A stretch of 64,000 bases of DNA from Parahaliea maris (GTDB lineage: Bacteria > Pseudomonadota > Gammaproteobacteria > Pseudomonadales > Halieaceae), in assembly GCF_008064665.1 (NCBI RefSeq), contig NZ_VRZA01000007.1, forward strand, positions 124,001 to 188,000, written 5' to 3'. Shown piece by piece: positions 28,283-36,877 of this stretch; position 1 is the stretch's first letter, and every line of letters starts with the position of its first letter. The notes beneath the pieces were generated by a model, which was not told the origin of the DNA, did not search any database, and saw only the letters and a list, made by a program, of their open reading frames with translations. The position numbers and the translations under genes were made by a program.

Positions 28283-30166
28283 CTATTCGGTAGACATTGC
28301 CGGATCGGCTGTATCCTGTGCGTTTCCTGCACTGTAAAAATGCACATCCCGCTGCGGGAAGGGGATGCTGATACCCTCGGCATCAAAACGCAATTTGACC
28401 TCTCGCGTCATGTCCCAGTAGACCGTCCAGTAGTCGGCGGTTTTTACCCAGGGCCGCAGCAGCAGGTTGACCGAGGAGTCCCCGAGGCTGCCCACCTTGA
28501 TCACCGTTTCCGGCGAATCCAACACCAGCTCGTGGTCCTTGGCAATCTGCGCCAGTATTGCCTCTGCCTTGGGAATGTCATCGCCGTAACCGATGCCAAA
28601 CTCCAGGTCGACCCGGCGTACCGTCTGCCCGGTAACATTCTTGATGACGTCTCCCCATATCTTACCGTTGGGCACTACCAGCAGCTGGTTGTCGAAGGTG
28701 GTAATCGTGGTGGACACCAGATTCATCTTCTTGACCACTCCAGAGGCACCGGGAACTTCGATATAGTCGTCTATGTCATATGGACGGTAGATCAGAATCA
28801 TCGCACCGGCGGCAAAATTGGAGAGTGTGTCCTGCAGGGCAAAGCCGATGATAAAGCCGGCGATCCCCAGGCCGGCAAGCATCGGCCCGAGTGAAACACC
28901 AATCTGGGACAGCGCCATCAGGATGCCAAGCAGCATCACCGCGGCGCCGCTCAGTGACACCAGGGTATCCTTCATCAGCATCGAGATGTGAATGTTGCTC
29001 CTGCCGAGTGCAGCCTTCAAGCCCCGCCGTGTCAGCCGTGCCAGCAGATAGAAAATGACCAGAACGGTGAGGAACAGGATGACACTCAGAATGAGGTCGG
29101 GGCCCTGGGAGACCAGGTAATCCTGAATCAAATCGAACCACTGGCTGAAAAGTACTGTCACTACCCCGGGTTTGATGATGTCCATGGATATCCCGGAATC
29201 TTCCGTTACCAGGATGGAGCGATACTCCGCGGTATCCATTTCAACCGTTTCCATAATGTCGACCAGCTCACGCATTCTCTGCAGGTTGTGCTCGAGGTAG
29301 TCGTTGGCTTCGCTGAAAGCGGCCTTAAGATCTTCGTTGTTCGAGTTTAGCGCCAGCTTCTTACTGAGGTCTCCCATAGTGTACTGGAGAAAACTGATAC
29401 GGCCGGCAACGCTTTCGGCCTGGATCAATAACCGTGTTTTTAACGATGGGAGGAGATCTTCAACCGGGAGTTCAAAGCTGCGTCGGGTGGCGATATGGTC
29501 AGCCAGTACGCGGAGGAAGTGGTCACGCGTCGCTTCCAGACTGGTCAGGTACGACTCGTCCAGCTCCCGGTCACTTCCGCTCCTGTCTGTCAGACCATCC
29601 TTCTCCTTGGTAATTTGCGATTGTAGCGCGTCCACCCGCCTGAACACTGCCACACCAAGGTCTGCCAGTTCACCCAGCAGATGGTTCGCCAGGAGTTCAC
29701 GCGCGGCATCCTCCCGCGGCAGTTGTTCAACTTCTTGCGCCAATTCATTGGCGCGGGTCAGCAGGCGGATGACGCGGTCGTCCCGGCGATAGGTCAGTGA
29801 GGCCTGATCCAGGTCAACGCCCTCCTTGAGCTGCAACGCTACGACTTGCAGGCGGGCAATCCAGTCCCTCAGGCCGTCAATCTCCTCGGCCAGTTTCTGT
29901 GCCGCCTCGCTGGCCCCGGGTGGCAGCGCGTCGACCGCACTGGGGATTGCTTCTTTGTTTCCGACAGTTGCGGTGGTCGAGGCAGCATCTGCCGCGGCTT
30001 TCGTGGCTTCTGGCGTGTGGTCATGCGTGTCTGCCGCTACTTCGCTCGAGCCGGTCACCTTTGGTTGCTGCCTGTCGGGTTCCTCAGGCGGCTGCTGTGC
30101 TTCAGCAGAGATTGAAAGCCATGACACGACCAGTGCGACAAACAAACAAGACAATCCCTTGGGCAT
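28283..30166 (-). CDS. MscS-family mechanosensitive channel
   Basis: 627 residues. Signal peptide (LFVALVVSWLSISAEA), a long charged and helical periplasmic domain to about residue 330, then membrane segments and the MscS pore domain. The pore helix and beta domain show LAGLGIAGFIIGFALQDTLS, YRPYDIDDYIEVPG, VSTTITTFDNQLLVVPNGK and the FPQRDVHF end. It gates in response to membrane tension to release solutes under osmotic downshock. The long periplasmic N-terminal domain places it among the larger YbdG/MscK-like members. The nearest upstream gene on this strand ends 124 bases away. Confidence 0.9.
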   Translation of the reverse strand: MPKGLSCLFVALVVSWLSISAEAQQPPEEPDRQQPKVTGSSEVAADTHDHTPEATKAAADAASTTATVGNKEAIPSAVDALPPGASEAAQKLAEEIDGLRDWIARLQVVALQLKEGVDLDQASLTYRRDDRVIRLLTRANELAQEVEQLPREDAARELLANHLLGELADLGVAVFRRVDALQSQITKEKDGLTDRSGSDRELDESYLTSLEATRDHFLRVLADHIATRRSFELPVEDLLPSLKTRLLIQAESVAGRISFLQYTMGDLSKKLALNSNNEDLKAAFSEANDYLEHNLQRMRELVDIMETVEMDTAEYRSILVTEDSGISMDIIKPGVVTVLFSQWFDLIQDYLVSQGPDLILSVILFLTVLVIFYLLARLTRRGLKAALGRSNIHISMLMKDTLVSLSGAAVMLLGILMALSQIGVSLGPMLAGLGIAGFIIGFALQDTLSNFAAGAMILIYRPYDIDDYIEVPGASGVVKKMNLVSTTITTFDNQLLVVPNGKIWGDVIKNVTGQTVRRVDLEFGIGYGDDIPKAEAILAQIAKDHELVLDSPETVIKVGSLGDSSVNLLLRPWVKTADYWTVYWDMTREVKLRFDAEGISIPFPQRDVHFYSAGNAQDTADPAMSTE

Positions 30167-30254
30167 ACAACAACTCCGAATTCATTGATAACCGGTGGGC
30201 GGCAATCAGACTCAAGCCGCTCCCCCAAAACCGGGCCAGCTAACCGTGGAAATT

Positions 30255-30270
30255 TCCGGCTTCTCAGCCG
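30255..30270. terminator. Small hairpin
   Basis: CCGGCT-TCTC-AGCCGG, 6-bp stem in the gap between the GNAT and MscS-type genes, both on the minus strand. On the plus strand CCGGTTTTA follows; on the minus strand no T-run follows. Confidence 0.25.
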
Positions 30271-30290
30271 GCCGGTTTTACTATCATAGG

Positions 30291-30749
30291 CTACTCACGA
30301 GAATCGCTCAGGGAGCGGCTCATCCATATCGAGTCGTCCGCTGTGAATCCCGCCCTGGTATAGAAACTCCGAGCCCTGGTGTTACGCGTTTCAGTCTCTA
30401 GAAAGACCATCTGGACTCCCCGGGAGCGACAGTCGTCGAGAATTGCTTCGATGGCCCGGGAGCCGAGGCCTTGGCCCCTTGATCGCAGGTAGATCTCATC
30501 AATCAGCGCCTCACGGCCGCCGGATTCCAGACTGTACCCCCAGGTGATCACGGCATACCCGACAAAGGGTTCCCCGATTAGCCAGACAAGGCCGTAATCG
30601 TCTGTGTGAAGCAGATCGGGCAGGCAGCTCTCCAGGCGTTGCTCATCGAAAGTGTGGCCGTCGATAGCGCAAAATTCCCTGATAAGTTCCAGCAGTTGAG
30701 GAAGGTCGTCGATGGTCGCGCGTGTGAGCATGGGATTGGCGTTGTTCAT
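30291..30749 (-). CDS. GNAT-family N-acetyltransferase
   Basis: 152 residues with the GNAT fold. The acetyl-CoA loop reads RSRGQGLGSRAIEAI (Q/RxxGxG/A), preceded by ALIDEIYLRS and followed by VFLETETRNTRARSFYTRAGF, the usual strand-helix end. It transfers acetyl from acetyl-CoA to an amine; the substrate is unknown. It is the last of several single minus-strand genes. Confidence 0.85.
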   Translation of the reverse strand: MNNANPMLTRATIDDLPQLLELIREFCAIDGHTFDEQRLESCLPDLLHTDDYGLVWLIGEPFVGYAVITWGYSLESGGREALIDEIYLRSRGQGLGSRAIEAILDDCRSRGVQMVFLETETRNTRARSFYTRAGFTADDSIWMSRSLSDSRE

Positions 30750-30944
30750 AAGCAGAGTATCAGTGCCATCGATCCCCCCGGTAAAGTCGGGTAGTCCAGG
30801 GCGCTATAACTGTCTGAAAAACAGAAGTGCCGAGAGCAAAACGGCGCGAGACGGTCCAGGTAGCCTGCTGCCGTGTGTTTAGCTGACGTAACTTCAGTCA
30901 TATTCCCCGGCCGATGTGCGTCTGGATACAGGTTTGATCCCGTT

Positions 30945-31211
30945 TCACGATTCGGAGGGTTTCCAGACCGGGTCCACGTTGACAGTGAAAGCCATGGTCT
31001 CACTGGCCCCGTTGCGACAGGTGCCATGCCAGACGTTGCCGCTCTCGGTTTTGCGATACCAATCTTCCAGTTCGATGCTATCGCTTTTGCAGCCCTCTTT
31101 GACTGCCTGTTGCCGCACCCAATCAGCCAGATCCCCTGCATTCCATATCTCATGCATGCAGCCTTGCAAGGCGAGGCTCAGAACAACAGGGAATGGCATT
31201 AGGCGGTGCAT
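30945..31211 (-). CDS. Small lipoprotein of unknown function
   Basis: 88 residues. The N-terminus MHRLMPFPVVLSLALQGC is a lipoprotein signal with lipobox ALQGC. The mature part has the pattern ...WYRKTESGNVWHGTC, then a C-terminal VDPVWKPSE. ATG 31211 is chosen because AGGAAG lies upstream and the signal begins there. The overlapping longer frame on the same strand has no such features. I do not recognise the family. Confidence 0.6.
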   Translation of the reverse strand: MHRLMPFPVVLSLALQGCMHEIWNAGDLADWVRQQAVKEGCKSDSIELEDWYRKTESGNVWHGTCRNGASETMAFTVNVDPVWKPSES

Positions 31212-31342
31212 GTCGTGCTTCCTGATTTGCTGGCAGATACATCGGCTCTTCAATATAAACCGGGGACTGTCGGGGTAAGGATCGGGCCTCGTTTATCCAG
31301 TCTATAAATGGCTGCATTAGCCTGACGACATGAATGAGGTTG

Positions 31343-31762
31343 CTATTTCAGGTTTTTCAGTGAATCGGTATCGATGTTCTGTGTAGCTTCCTTACCGGCT
31401 TTCTCAATGTCCCTTTTGACAGATTTATTCGCGTCCTTGGTAATTTGATACCCTGCTGCCGACCCTACTGCGGCATCGGCCTGTTGTTGCATTCTAATAC
31501 CTTCTTCCTCGCCGGCCAGCCAGCCCTCGCGATAGTCTGTCTCCGTTTCGAATCGCTGAGTGTCCTTGACCATGTGTTCGAGATAGTTGCCGGCTTCTTT
31601 CATTCCACTGTGCCTGCCATCATGAAATCCAGTGATGTACGCTTCCGTTTTACCCGCTGCTTGCAGTGAAGAGTCTGTCGTTTCACAACCTGCGGCCATT
31701 AGAACCAATAAGAGTGTTGTCATCCGGGCTATTACGGTGAACCTGGGTAGGGATACAGACAT
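31343..31762 (-). CDS. Lipoprotein of unknown function
   Basis: 139 residues with lipobox MAAGC at the end of a hydrophobic run (MTTLLLVLMAAGC). The mature part has two similar short stretches, GFHDGRHSGMKEAGN and YREGWLAGEEEG, followed by a charged helical tail. GAGG lies about 7 bases before the ATG. It is the last host-like gene before the junction zone. I do not recognise the family. Confidence 0.65.
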   Translation of the reverse strand: MSVSLPRFTVIARMTTLLLVLMAAGCETTDSSLQAAGKTEAYITGFHDGRHSGMKEAGNYLEHMVKDTQRFETETDYREGWLAGEEEGIRMQQQADAAVGSAAGYQITKDANKSVKRDIEKAGKEATQNIDTDSLKNLK

Positions 31763-31835
31763 ATGATTTGCCTCGCCAAAGCAGTTCCCGCAGTACCCAG
31801 TATGGCGATGATCAGGGCAAGCAGCGAGGGAAGCG

Positions 31836-31901
31836 GCAGAAAAATAACGGGATTTTCCATAGCTAGCTGCCCATATTCCGAACTCCGAACTTATACCGAA
31901 C
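31836..31901 (+). repeat. 66-bp direct repeat, copy A
   Basis: Starts GCAGAAAAATAACGGGATTT and ends with closely spaced CCGAAC units. It matches 36958-37023 at 61 of 66 positions with no gap, same orientation, 5.1 kb apart. Confidence 0.85.
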
Positions 31902-32114
31902 GTTCAGGAGAGTCTAACTGAGACTACCCTGAGTGAAAATGACGCGCCCGGATGCCCGCTGATGCCTTCGAAATCAGAGACTTAAAAATTGGAGATGGGC
32001 ATTGGGTGGCGTGAAGGGGCGAAATGATGGTCTATGGTGGTCCCATCGTTAAATTCTGCGGTGCCCCCCCGAAATGACCCTCTATTGCATTCAACCCTAC
32101 TCCATGCTAGAAGT

Positions 32115-32136
32115 CCGTAAATTACGGAATTTACGG
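32115..32136 (+). promoter_or_regulatory. Inverted-repeat operator of the Phd/ParE pair
   Basis: CCGTAA-A-TTACGG is a perfect palindrome, followed after three bases by a further TTACGG half-site, 12 bases before the antitoxin ATG. Antitoxins of this class bind such sites to repress their own operon. Confidence 0.6.
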
Positions 32137-32147
32137 AATTTCGCCCC

Positions 32148-32432
32148 ATGAAGAAAGTAACCGCAACAGAGGCCTCCAAGGCTTTTGGCCAACTGGTCGA
32201 TGACGTGCAAAGCGGGGCAGTGACCATTGAGCGCAACGGGCGCCCCGTTGCAGTAGTGTATTCCTACGAGGAATCACAGCGCATCGAGGCGATGAGGGAA
32301 GCTCATCTGGATACCCTCATTCAAGAAGGCATAACTGCTGCTGACGAAGGGCGTATTCGCCCTCTTACCCAGAAAGTGAGAGATGAAATATTGGCTAGCG
32401 CCCGCCAACGGTACGAAGAACAAAGTCAATAA
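32148..32432 (+). CDS. Phd/YefM-family antitoxin
   Basis: 94 residues. The N-terminal DNA-binding part MKKVTATEASKAFGQLVDDV, with ITIERNGRPVAVVYS-like continuation, is the Phd/YefM fold. The C-terminal acidic tail would wrap and block the toxin. The gene overlaps the toxin start by one base (TAATG), so the two are translated together. It sits in the junction zone of the island, a common place for such modules. Confidence 0.9.
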   Translation: MKKVTATEASKAFGQLVDDVQSGAVTIERNGRPVAVVYSYEESQRIEAMREAHLDTLIQEGITAADEGRIRPLTQKVRDEILASARQRYEEQSQ

Positions 32433-32728
32433 TGCTAACGCTTGAGATCACCGATCAGGCAGAGGCCGATATCGAGGAAATCTATTTGTATATTGCTGCC
32501 GAAAGCTATCAAAGCTATGCCGAGAGTTTCGCAAGTAAGGTGTTCAAGGCATTCGATCTTCTCTGCCATAACTCTCAGATGGGTACAGAAAGGACCCGAT
32601 CAGGCGAAGGCGTCAGGTTTTACCCCATGGATAAGGTCAATATTTTCTATCGTGTTGTAAACAAGCGACTTCAAATACTCAGGGTTCACCATAGTGCGAT
32701 GGACAGTAACAAGCTTCGGTTGCAGTAG
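32432..32728 (+). CDS. ParE/RelE-family toxin
   Basis: 98 residues with the ParE/RelE pattern: LEITDQAEADIEEIYLYIA, then KVFKAFDLLCHNSQMGTER, VRFYPMDKVNIFYRVVNKRL and LRVHHSAMD. ParE members poison gyrase; RelE members cut mRNA on ribosomes. The RLQILRVHH end and overall shape favour ParE, but this is not decisive. It is paired with the Phd-type antitoxin directly upstream. Confidence 0.88.
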   Translation: MLTLEITDQAEADIEEIYLYIAAESYQSYAESFASKVFKAFDLLCHNSQMGTERTRSGEGVRFYPMDKVNIFYRVVNKRLQILRVHHSAMDSNKLRLQ

Positions 32729-33196
32729 TTCAATTGATCAAAGCGGAGCAAGAGCAACCGGGTTTACACCCCTCGCGCCGCCGTCCTGCCGTTCGGCGCA
32801 TACCCCCTGCAGGCTTCGCTTGCCAGTCAATCAGTATTTGTGGGTAACCATCCCTAAAGTCGGTCGCTGATAAATAACCATCTCTACCGACACTTAAACA
32901 ACTGATGTAGCGAGGGATTCGAATCCTCGAGAATGAAATTCGGTCGACGAAAATGATCATTTTGGGCTTTACGCCTAATTGCCAGAGGTTACCCCTATGG
33001 GACGTATCAACGCGACTGAAGCCAAGCGCGAGTTCGGTGAAGTCCTGCTCAAGGCTGGCAGGGTATCCAGTGGATCCGAGACCCTCGGCGACAGGCTGTC
33101 CCCTAGGGCACCGCGCAGATCGGATGGTCCAATTGGATGGTCCATAAGGAGGCCCGAAACACAGGCCCCCAAACGGACGGAGTCAGGCGGATTTTA
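32729..33196. other. Gene-poor stretch with antitoxin relic
   Basis: 468 bases with no intact gene. It contains the truncated antitoxin reading frame listed separately and a near-palindrome GAGGGATTCGAATCCTC around 32912. Nothing else is recognised. Confidence 0.5.
32997..33060 (+). pseudogene. Truncated Phd/YefM antitoxin relic
   Basis: The frame opens with MGRINATEAKREFGEVLLKA, which is the N-terminus of a Phd/YefM antitoxin. It then changes abruptly at about codon 21 to unrelated sequence, and no toxin gene follows. It differs from the intact antitoxin at 32148, so it is a remnant of a second module rather than a recent copy. Confidence 0.6.
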
Positions 33197-34735
33197 CTAT
33201 GTCAGTTGGGCTACCAATCGCTCCATAATACGTTCCGCATTGGCACCGATAGTCAGTGACGGGTTGGCCGCACCCGATGACCCCGGTATCAAGGCGCCAT
33301 CGACTACGAAGAGATTGGGTGTGCCGTACAATTCGCCCAGGTCACTGCACGCGACACCCATGGCAGCGCCTCCCAGTGGGTGCCAGGTACCAAGCGCTTT
33401 GACATCAAGTAGTTCTCCGCCGCCCTTGTTCATCATTTTGTCCATCGTATGGTTCAAAGCGGAGGTAGATGGCTCATTGTCTTCCCGGGACCAGTTAAAG
33501 TTAATTTTGTCAGTCACCACATTGTAGGAAGCCGTGCTTGTCTGGTCGGGAATACACATTCCCATCTGCATCTGCATGTACTCTCCGGCGACGAGATTGG
33601 GGGAATGCATGAAACCGGTCGGCTTGACCGGATTGTCGAAATCGAATGCAGCAATCGCAGGGGGCCCCCCCTGCACCGGCCCGGTTGACGCGGTAATGTT
33701 ATTTCTTGCTTTCAGTTCATCACCGTTGGTTCCCCATTCCTGCCCAACCCCTTCGTTGATTGTCGGAATGTCGCCCAGCGCCTTCGCCTTCAACAGCAGG
33801 CGTGTTGTATGAATGGAGCCAGCAGCCATGAACAGGTACTTGCAATCGATGATGCGCTTGGCAATGACTTCTCCGTCCTCGCTGACGACATCACAATGTA
33901 CCTCGTAACGACTACTGAAGATTTTCTTGCGTACCCTGACCACGTTGTGCAGGGTCATGATCTCGAGGTTGCCGGTATTTTGCGCATCGGCCAGGTAGTT
34001 CCTGTCGAGGGTTTTCTTGGCGCCGCTATTACAACCCAGCACGTATTCACCGATCGAGGCAAAGGGGGTGATCTCGCCCTGAACTTCCTTGCGAATGACA
34101 TCCCAATCGAATCCGACCTCACTGCGCACGACATCGAGTCCGGCCAGGTTTGCGTTTTCTATGAACACTCGCATTGATGTGTAATTGGGTGAATTCAGAA
34201 TATCGTCGGGAATCTTGCCGCCGCTGACCCTTGAGAGCAGCCGAGGGTAGTAGATGGAGTCCATTTCGTCGTAGGAAATATTCGGCAGTACTTTCTCGAA
34301 CAACTCGCGCGGTGGTTGCAACAGGACACCGCCATAAACCAGCGAGCCGCCCCCCAGGCCGGCGCCAACACCCACAGGAATCGAGCCACCGATGTACTGC
34401 TCCAGCATGCCTGTGGAACCGGAAATTGGACCGGGTTCTTTCCACAGGAGCCCGTCGTCGATATCGCCGATAAATCCTCCCACGGTGGGATAGGAATCCT
34501 CACCCTGATAGACCCAGTGTTTTCCGCGTTCGATCAGCATCGTCGGGATGCCTGCCTCCGCTAAACGTAACGAGGCCACTGATCCTCCGAAGCCCGAACC
34601 GATAACAACAGCTTTTCGGGAACTGCGATAGGTGGGAACCAACAGCGCGGCTCTACTCAGGGGGCTGTAGGTGCCGGCAGCAACTCCCGCTGCAGCTCCA
34701 CCTTTGATGAGGTTCCGCCTTGTGAATTTCTTCAA
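33197..34735 (-). CDS. Tat-exported GMC oxidoreductase, cholesterol-oxidase-like
   Basis: 512 residues. A Tat signal opens it (TRRNLIKGGAAAGVAAG). The FAD-binding site is VVIGSGFGGSVASLRLAEAG. The stretch GVGAGLGGGSLVYGGVLLQP and the C-terminal HPLGG and NPSLTIGANAERI (conserved His and Asn of the active site) match bacterial cholesterol oxidase and its relatives. It would oxidise a sterol or other hydroxylated hydrophobic compound outside the cytoplasm. It stands alone between two toxin-antitoxin modules, with a 553-base gap upstream. The sterol substrate is inferred from the family. Confidence 0.82.
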   Translation of the reverse strand: MKKFTRRNLIKGGAAAGVAAGTYSPLSRAALLVPTYRSSRKAVVIGSGFGGSVASLRLAEAGIPTMLIERGKHWVYQGEDSYPTVGGFIGDIDDGLLWKEPGPISGSTGMLEQYIGGSIPVGVGAGLGGGSLVYGGVLLQPPRELFEKVLPNISYDEMDSIYYPRLLSRVSGGKIPDDILNSPNYTSMRVFIENANLAGLDVVRSEVGFDWDVIRKEVQGEITPFASIGEYVLGCNSGAKKTLDRNYLADAQNTGNLEIMTLHNVVRVRKKIFSSRYEVHCDVVSEDGEVIAKRIIDCKYLFMAAGSIHTTRLLLKAKALGDIPTINEGVGQEWGTNGDELKARNNITASTGPVQGGPPAIAAFDFDNPVKPTGFMHSPNLVAGEYMQMQMGMCIPDQTSTASYNVVTDKINFNWSREDNEPSTSALNHTMDKMMNKGGGELLDVKALGTWHPLGGAAMGVACSDLGELYGTPNLFVVDGALIPGSSGAANPSLTIGANAERIMERLVAQLT

Positions 34736-35288
34736 TGTTCTGTCTCCGGTGAATGTTCAACCCTTGACCAGTGCGGTCGTCCTCCTGCGAATTCCGTGGG
34801 TAGATGAAATGCGGAAATCCCGGTCCCGGTGGAGATGCGTTGACTATGTTGTACAGTCACCTGATGGGAGGGGCGGCATGAGAAATCGGACACTGACTGA
34901 AGTGGGGAACAGGTGAGTTGAGTTAGATAAACAGGGAAAAGGCCCATTTAGTGATACCCGCAGAAACCGATACACGGCGATTGGCTTGTGTTGTTGAACA
35001 CCAAACAACCAGCTCTGATCAGTTGAATTGGGTGGTTAATTTGTAGCTCAGTGGGGCAAAGGCAATCAAACCACTCTCTGACCGATCTGAGTCATTTCCG
35101 CGAAAACTGGCCCATGGCGTGGATTACTGGATTCCCGTCCCCCGTTAATGGGGTAGAGCTTGAAAAGTGAGCGGTTTTAGAGTGTATAACACTTGCAATA
35201 GTCCCATTATGGGACTGTTTTGTTGTTCAATGATCTATCTACAGGAAAGGCTTTTGCCGCGTGAGAAAGTCGTTGGGAGATGTGTGCC
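34736..35288. other. Intergenic region between GMC oxidoreductase and HigBA
   Basis: 553 bases without a convincing gene. It should hold the promoters of both divergent genes. The only structured element seen is the palindrome at 35200-35216. Confidence 0.5.
35200..35216 (+). promoter_or_regulatory. Palindromic operator of HigBA
   Basis: AGTCCCAT-T-ATGGGACT, perfect 8-bp arms, 72 bases before the toxin start. It is a likely binding site for the HigA antitoxin; a short terminator-like hairpin is the alternative, since TGTTTTGTTG follows. Confidence 0.55.
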
Positions 35289-35591
35289 GTGAGGGTTGTA
35301 GCCTTATCAACCCTGAAAGCCGTCTGGGAGGACAATCCTGCTTACATCGATGCGATGCAGCCGACGCTTGCCTGGTATCGCCATACTCTGAACGCAGATT
35401 GGTCATCGCCAGCCGAAGTAAAGCAGGATATCCGGAACGCCAGCATCCTCAAAGATGGAAGAGTGGTGTTCAACCTTGCTGGGAATAAGTACTGGCTGTT
35501 GGTCTGGATCAACTATGCCTACCGCGTGGTGTACGTCCGTTTCATTGGTACGCACGCACATTATTACCAGATTGACGTGCAAACCATTTAG
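35289..35591 (+). CDS. higB: HigB-type toxin
   Basis: 100 residues beginning MRVVALSTLKAVWEDNP, the typical opening of HigB, with WYRHTLNADWSSPAEVKQDI, VVFNLAGNKYWLLVWINY and YVRFIGTHAHYYQID. HigB cuts mRNA on the ribosome. The GTG start at 35289 is chosen because GGGAGA lies 8 bases upstream. The toxin precedes its antitoxin, the normal order for HigBA. Confidence 0.9.
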   Translation: MRVVALSTLKAVWEDNPAYIDAMQPTLAWYRHTLNADWSSPAEVKQDIRNASILKDGRVVFNLAGNKYWLLVWINYAYRVVYVRFIGTHAHYYQIDVQTI

Positions 35592-35620
35592 TTCCCATCG
35601 TTGGTGGGAGAGGTAAAACC

Positions 35621-35989
35621 ATGGACATCAAACCAGTTAAAACGGATGCGGATTACCGTGCTGCGTTGAAAGAAATCGAAACGCTGATGACCGCTGCCCC
35701 GGAGACAGCGGAGAGTGAAAAACTGGATGTGTTGGTAACCCTGGTGGAAGCGTATGAAGCCAGGCACTATCCGTTGGATTTCCCCGACCCGGTGGAAGCC
35801 ATAAAGTATGAGATGGAGCAAAAAGGGCTGACGGTCAAGGATCTGGAGCCGATGATTGGCAAGAGCAACCGGATTTACGAGATCCTGAATCACAAGCGCT
35901 CGCTGACCCTGAAAATGATCTGGAAGCTGAATCAGGAACTGGGTATCCCCGCTGAGTCATTGATCAAGCCATCACGAAATCACGCCTGA
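35621..35989 (+). CDS. higA: HigA-type antitoxin with HTH
   Basis: 122 residues. The N-terminal helical part MDIKPVKTDADYRAALKEIE is standard for HigA, and the C-terminal XRE-type helix-turn-helix reads LTVKDLEPMIGKSNRIYEIL followed by NHKRSLTLKMIWKLNQELG. It neutralises the HigB toxin 29 bases upstream and probably represses the operon through the palindrome at 35200. A GGGAGAGG ribosome site precedes the ATG. Confidence 0.92.
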   Translation: MDIKPVKTDADYRAALKEIETLMTAAPETAESEKLDVLVTLVEAYEARHYPLDFPDPVEAIKYEMEQKGLTVKDLEPMIGKSNRIYEILNHKRSLTLKMIWKLNQELGIPAESLIKPSRNHA

Positions 35990-36004
35990 GCCAGAGCGAG
36001 AAAA

Positions 36005-36062
36005 TGGTGGGCCCAGAAGGAGTTAACGGGGCCGCCCAGGCCTTCGACCTGCCGATTATGAG
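36005..36062 (-). other. Decayed att site: 3'-half of a CAT-anticodon tRNA with an insertion
   Basis: On the minus strand this reads from the anticodon loop (CTCATAATCGGCAGGTCGAA) to TGGGCCCACCA. The T-loop is replaced by a longer GC-rich stretch, so it cannot fold as a tRNA. It matches the cleaner fragment at 36878 except for that replacement. Confidence 0.7.
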
Positions 36063-36223
36063 TGATTTAACCTTAATCCCGAATTTCAATAAGGTTTGTG
36101 GTCGATAACCTCGGTGGCCGAGCCGATCCCTAAGGAAGGCCTATAACGATTGGTGTGGAGGAGGCTCGATGGTTGCGACCGTTGTTTTGGTCGCCAATTT
36201 CGGTCTGACACTTTCGATGCCGC

Positions 36224-36568
36224 GTGGTTGTTCTACACCACGCGGAGGTATCGAGTACTAACCAGGTTGAGTATCTCAGCATAACCATACCCAGGCAGTT
36301 CATCGATGGAGTAGCTGATGCGATTGTGGCCAGGGTTACCAAGCAATTGGAATCCAGGATGAGGGATTTGGTCTCAGCCATGGCTGTCAGGCCGCAGCAT
36401 GACGAACCAAAATCGAAGCCAACGTTTCTAAGGATCAAAGACGTTTCTGATCGGGTAGGGCTGGCTCGAAGTACTATCTATGCCAAGATGAGCGAAGGAA
36501 GCTTTCCGGAGTCGGTGAAGCTCAGTGAGCACACGGCCGCATGGAGGCTGGAAGACATTGAGGACTAG
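36224..36568 (+). CDS. AlpA-like regulator with premature stop
   Basis: 114 residues. The N-terminal part is of unknown type (EYLSITIPRQFIDGVADAIV); the C-terminal part is an AlpA/phage excisionase-type helix-turn-helix (FLRIKDVSDRVGLARSTIYA, then EGSFPESVKL). The frame ends at TAG 36566-36568. Reading on gives ERDPLGYRSH and a TGA at 36599. AlpA proteins normally continue here as EDWE..., so a Trp codon (TGG) appears to have become TAG. The start is uncertain (GTG 36224, no clear ribosome site). AlpA proteins control excision of P4-like islands, fitting the neighbouring att fragments. Confidence 0.65.
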   Translation: MVVLHHAEVSSTNQVEYLSITIPRQFIDGVADAIVARVTKQLESRMRDLVSAMAVRPQHDEPKSKPTFLRIKDVSDRVGLARSTIYAKMSEGSFPESVKLSEHTAAWRLEDIED

Positions 36569-36661
36569 GAGCGAGACCCGCTGGGCTACCGAAGTCATTG
36601 ATTCCCGAAGGGCTCTTGGCCTGCCCGGGACCTTTTGGTATAGTTGCGCGCCTCAAAACTA

Positions 36662-36738
36662 CGGTGTGTAGCGCAGCCTGGTAGCGCACTTCCTTCGGGA
36701 GGAAGGGGTCGGAGGTTCGAATCCTCTCACACCGACCA
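36662..36738 (+). tRNA. tRNA-Pro (CGG)
   Basis: 77 bases including an encoded CCA. Acceptor stem CGGTGTG / CACACCG is perfect; anticodon stem CTTCC / GGAAG encloses TTCGGGA, giving anticodon CGG; the T arm is GGAGG-TTCGAAT-CCTCT. It folds as a complete tRNA and lies between the two CAT-tRNA fragments. Confidence 0.95.
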
Positions 36739-36816
36739 TTTCTCTGCGGGCGAACTCCGGTTACAACGGTTTCGCTCGAGCATCCTCACCTACCGATTCC
36801 GCACGCAAAATCCCCC

Positions 36817-36840
36817 ACCCGCCGATGGAAGTCGGCGGGT
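36817..36840 (+). terminator. Terminator-like hairpin after tRNA-Pro
   Basis: ACCCGCCGA-TGGAAG-TCGGCGGGT, perfect 9-bp stem, 79 bases after the tRNA, followed by an AT-rich tail. Confidence 0.6.
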
Positions 36841-36877
36841 CGATATATAGAAAAATCTGATAAAAAACAAAGGGATA

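Larger units (their letters stand above)
31763..32147. other. Gene-free start of the junction zone
   Basis: 385 bases without a convincing gene. It holds copy A of a 66-bp direct repeat and, at its right end, the operator of the toxin-antitoxin pair. Confidence 0.6.

Noticed and set aside
30746-31153. 135-residue minus-strand reading frame
   Set aside because: It overlaps the small lipoprotein gene in another frame, has no ribosome site or domain, and its composition is unlike a protein.
35043-35065. tRNA-like D-arm sequence (TAGCTCAGTGGGGC)
   Set aside because: No matching acceptor, anticodon or T arm can be formed around it, so it is probably chance.
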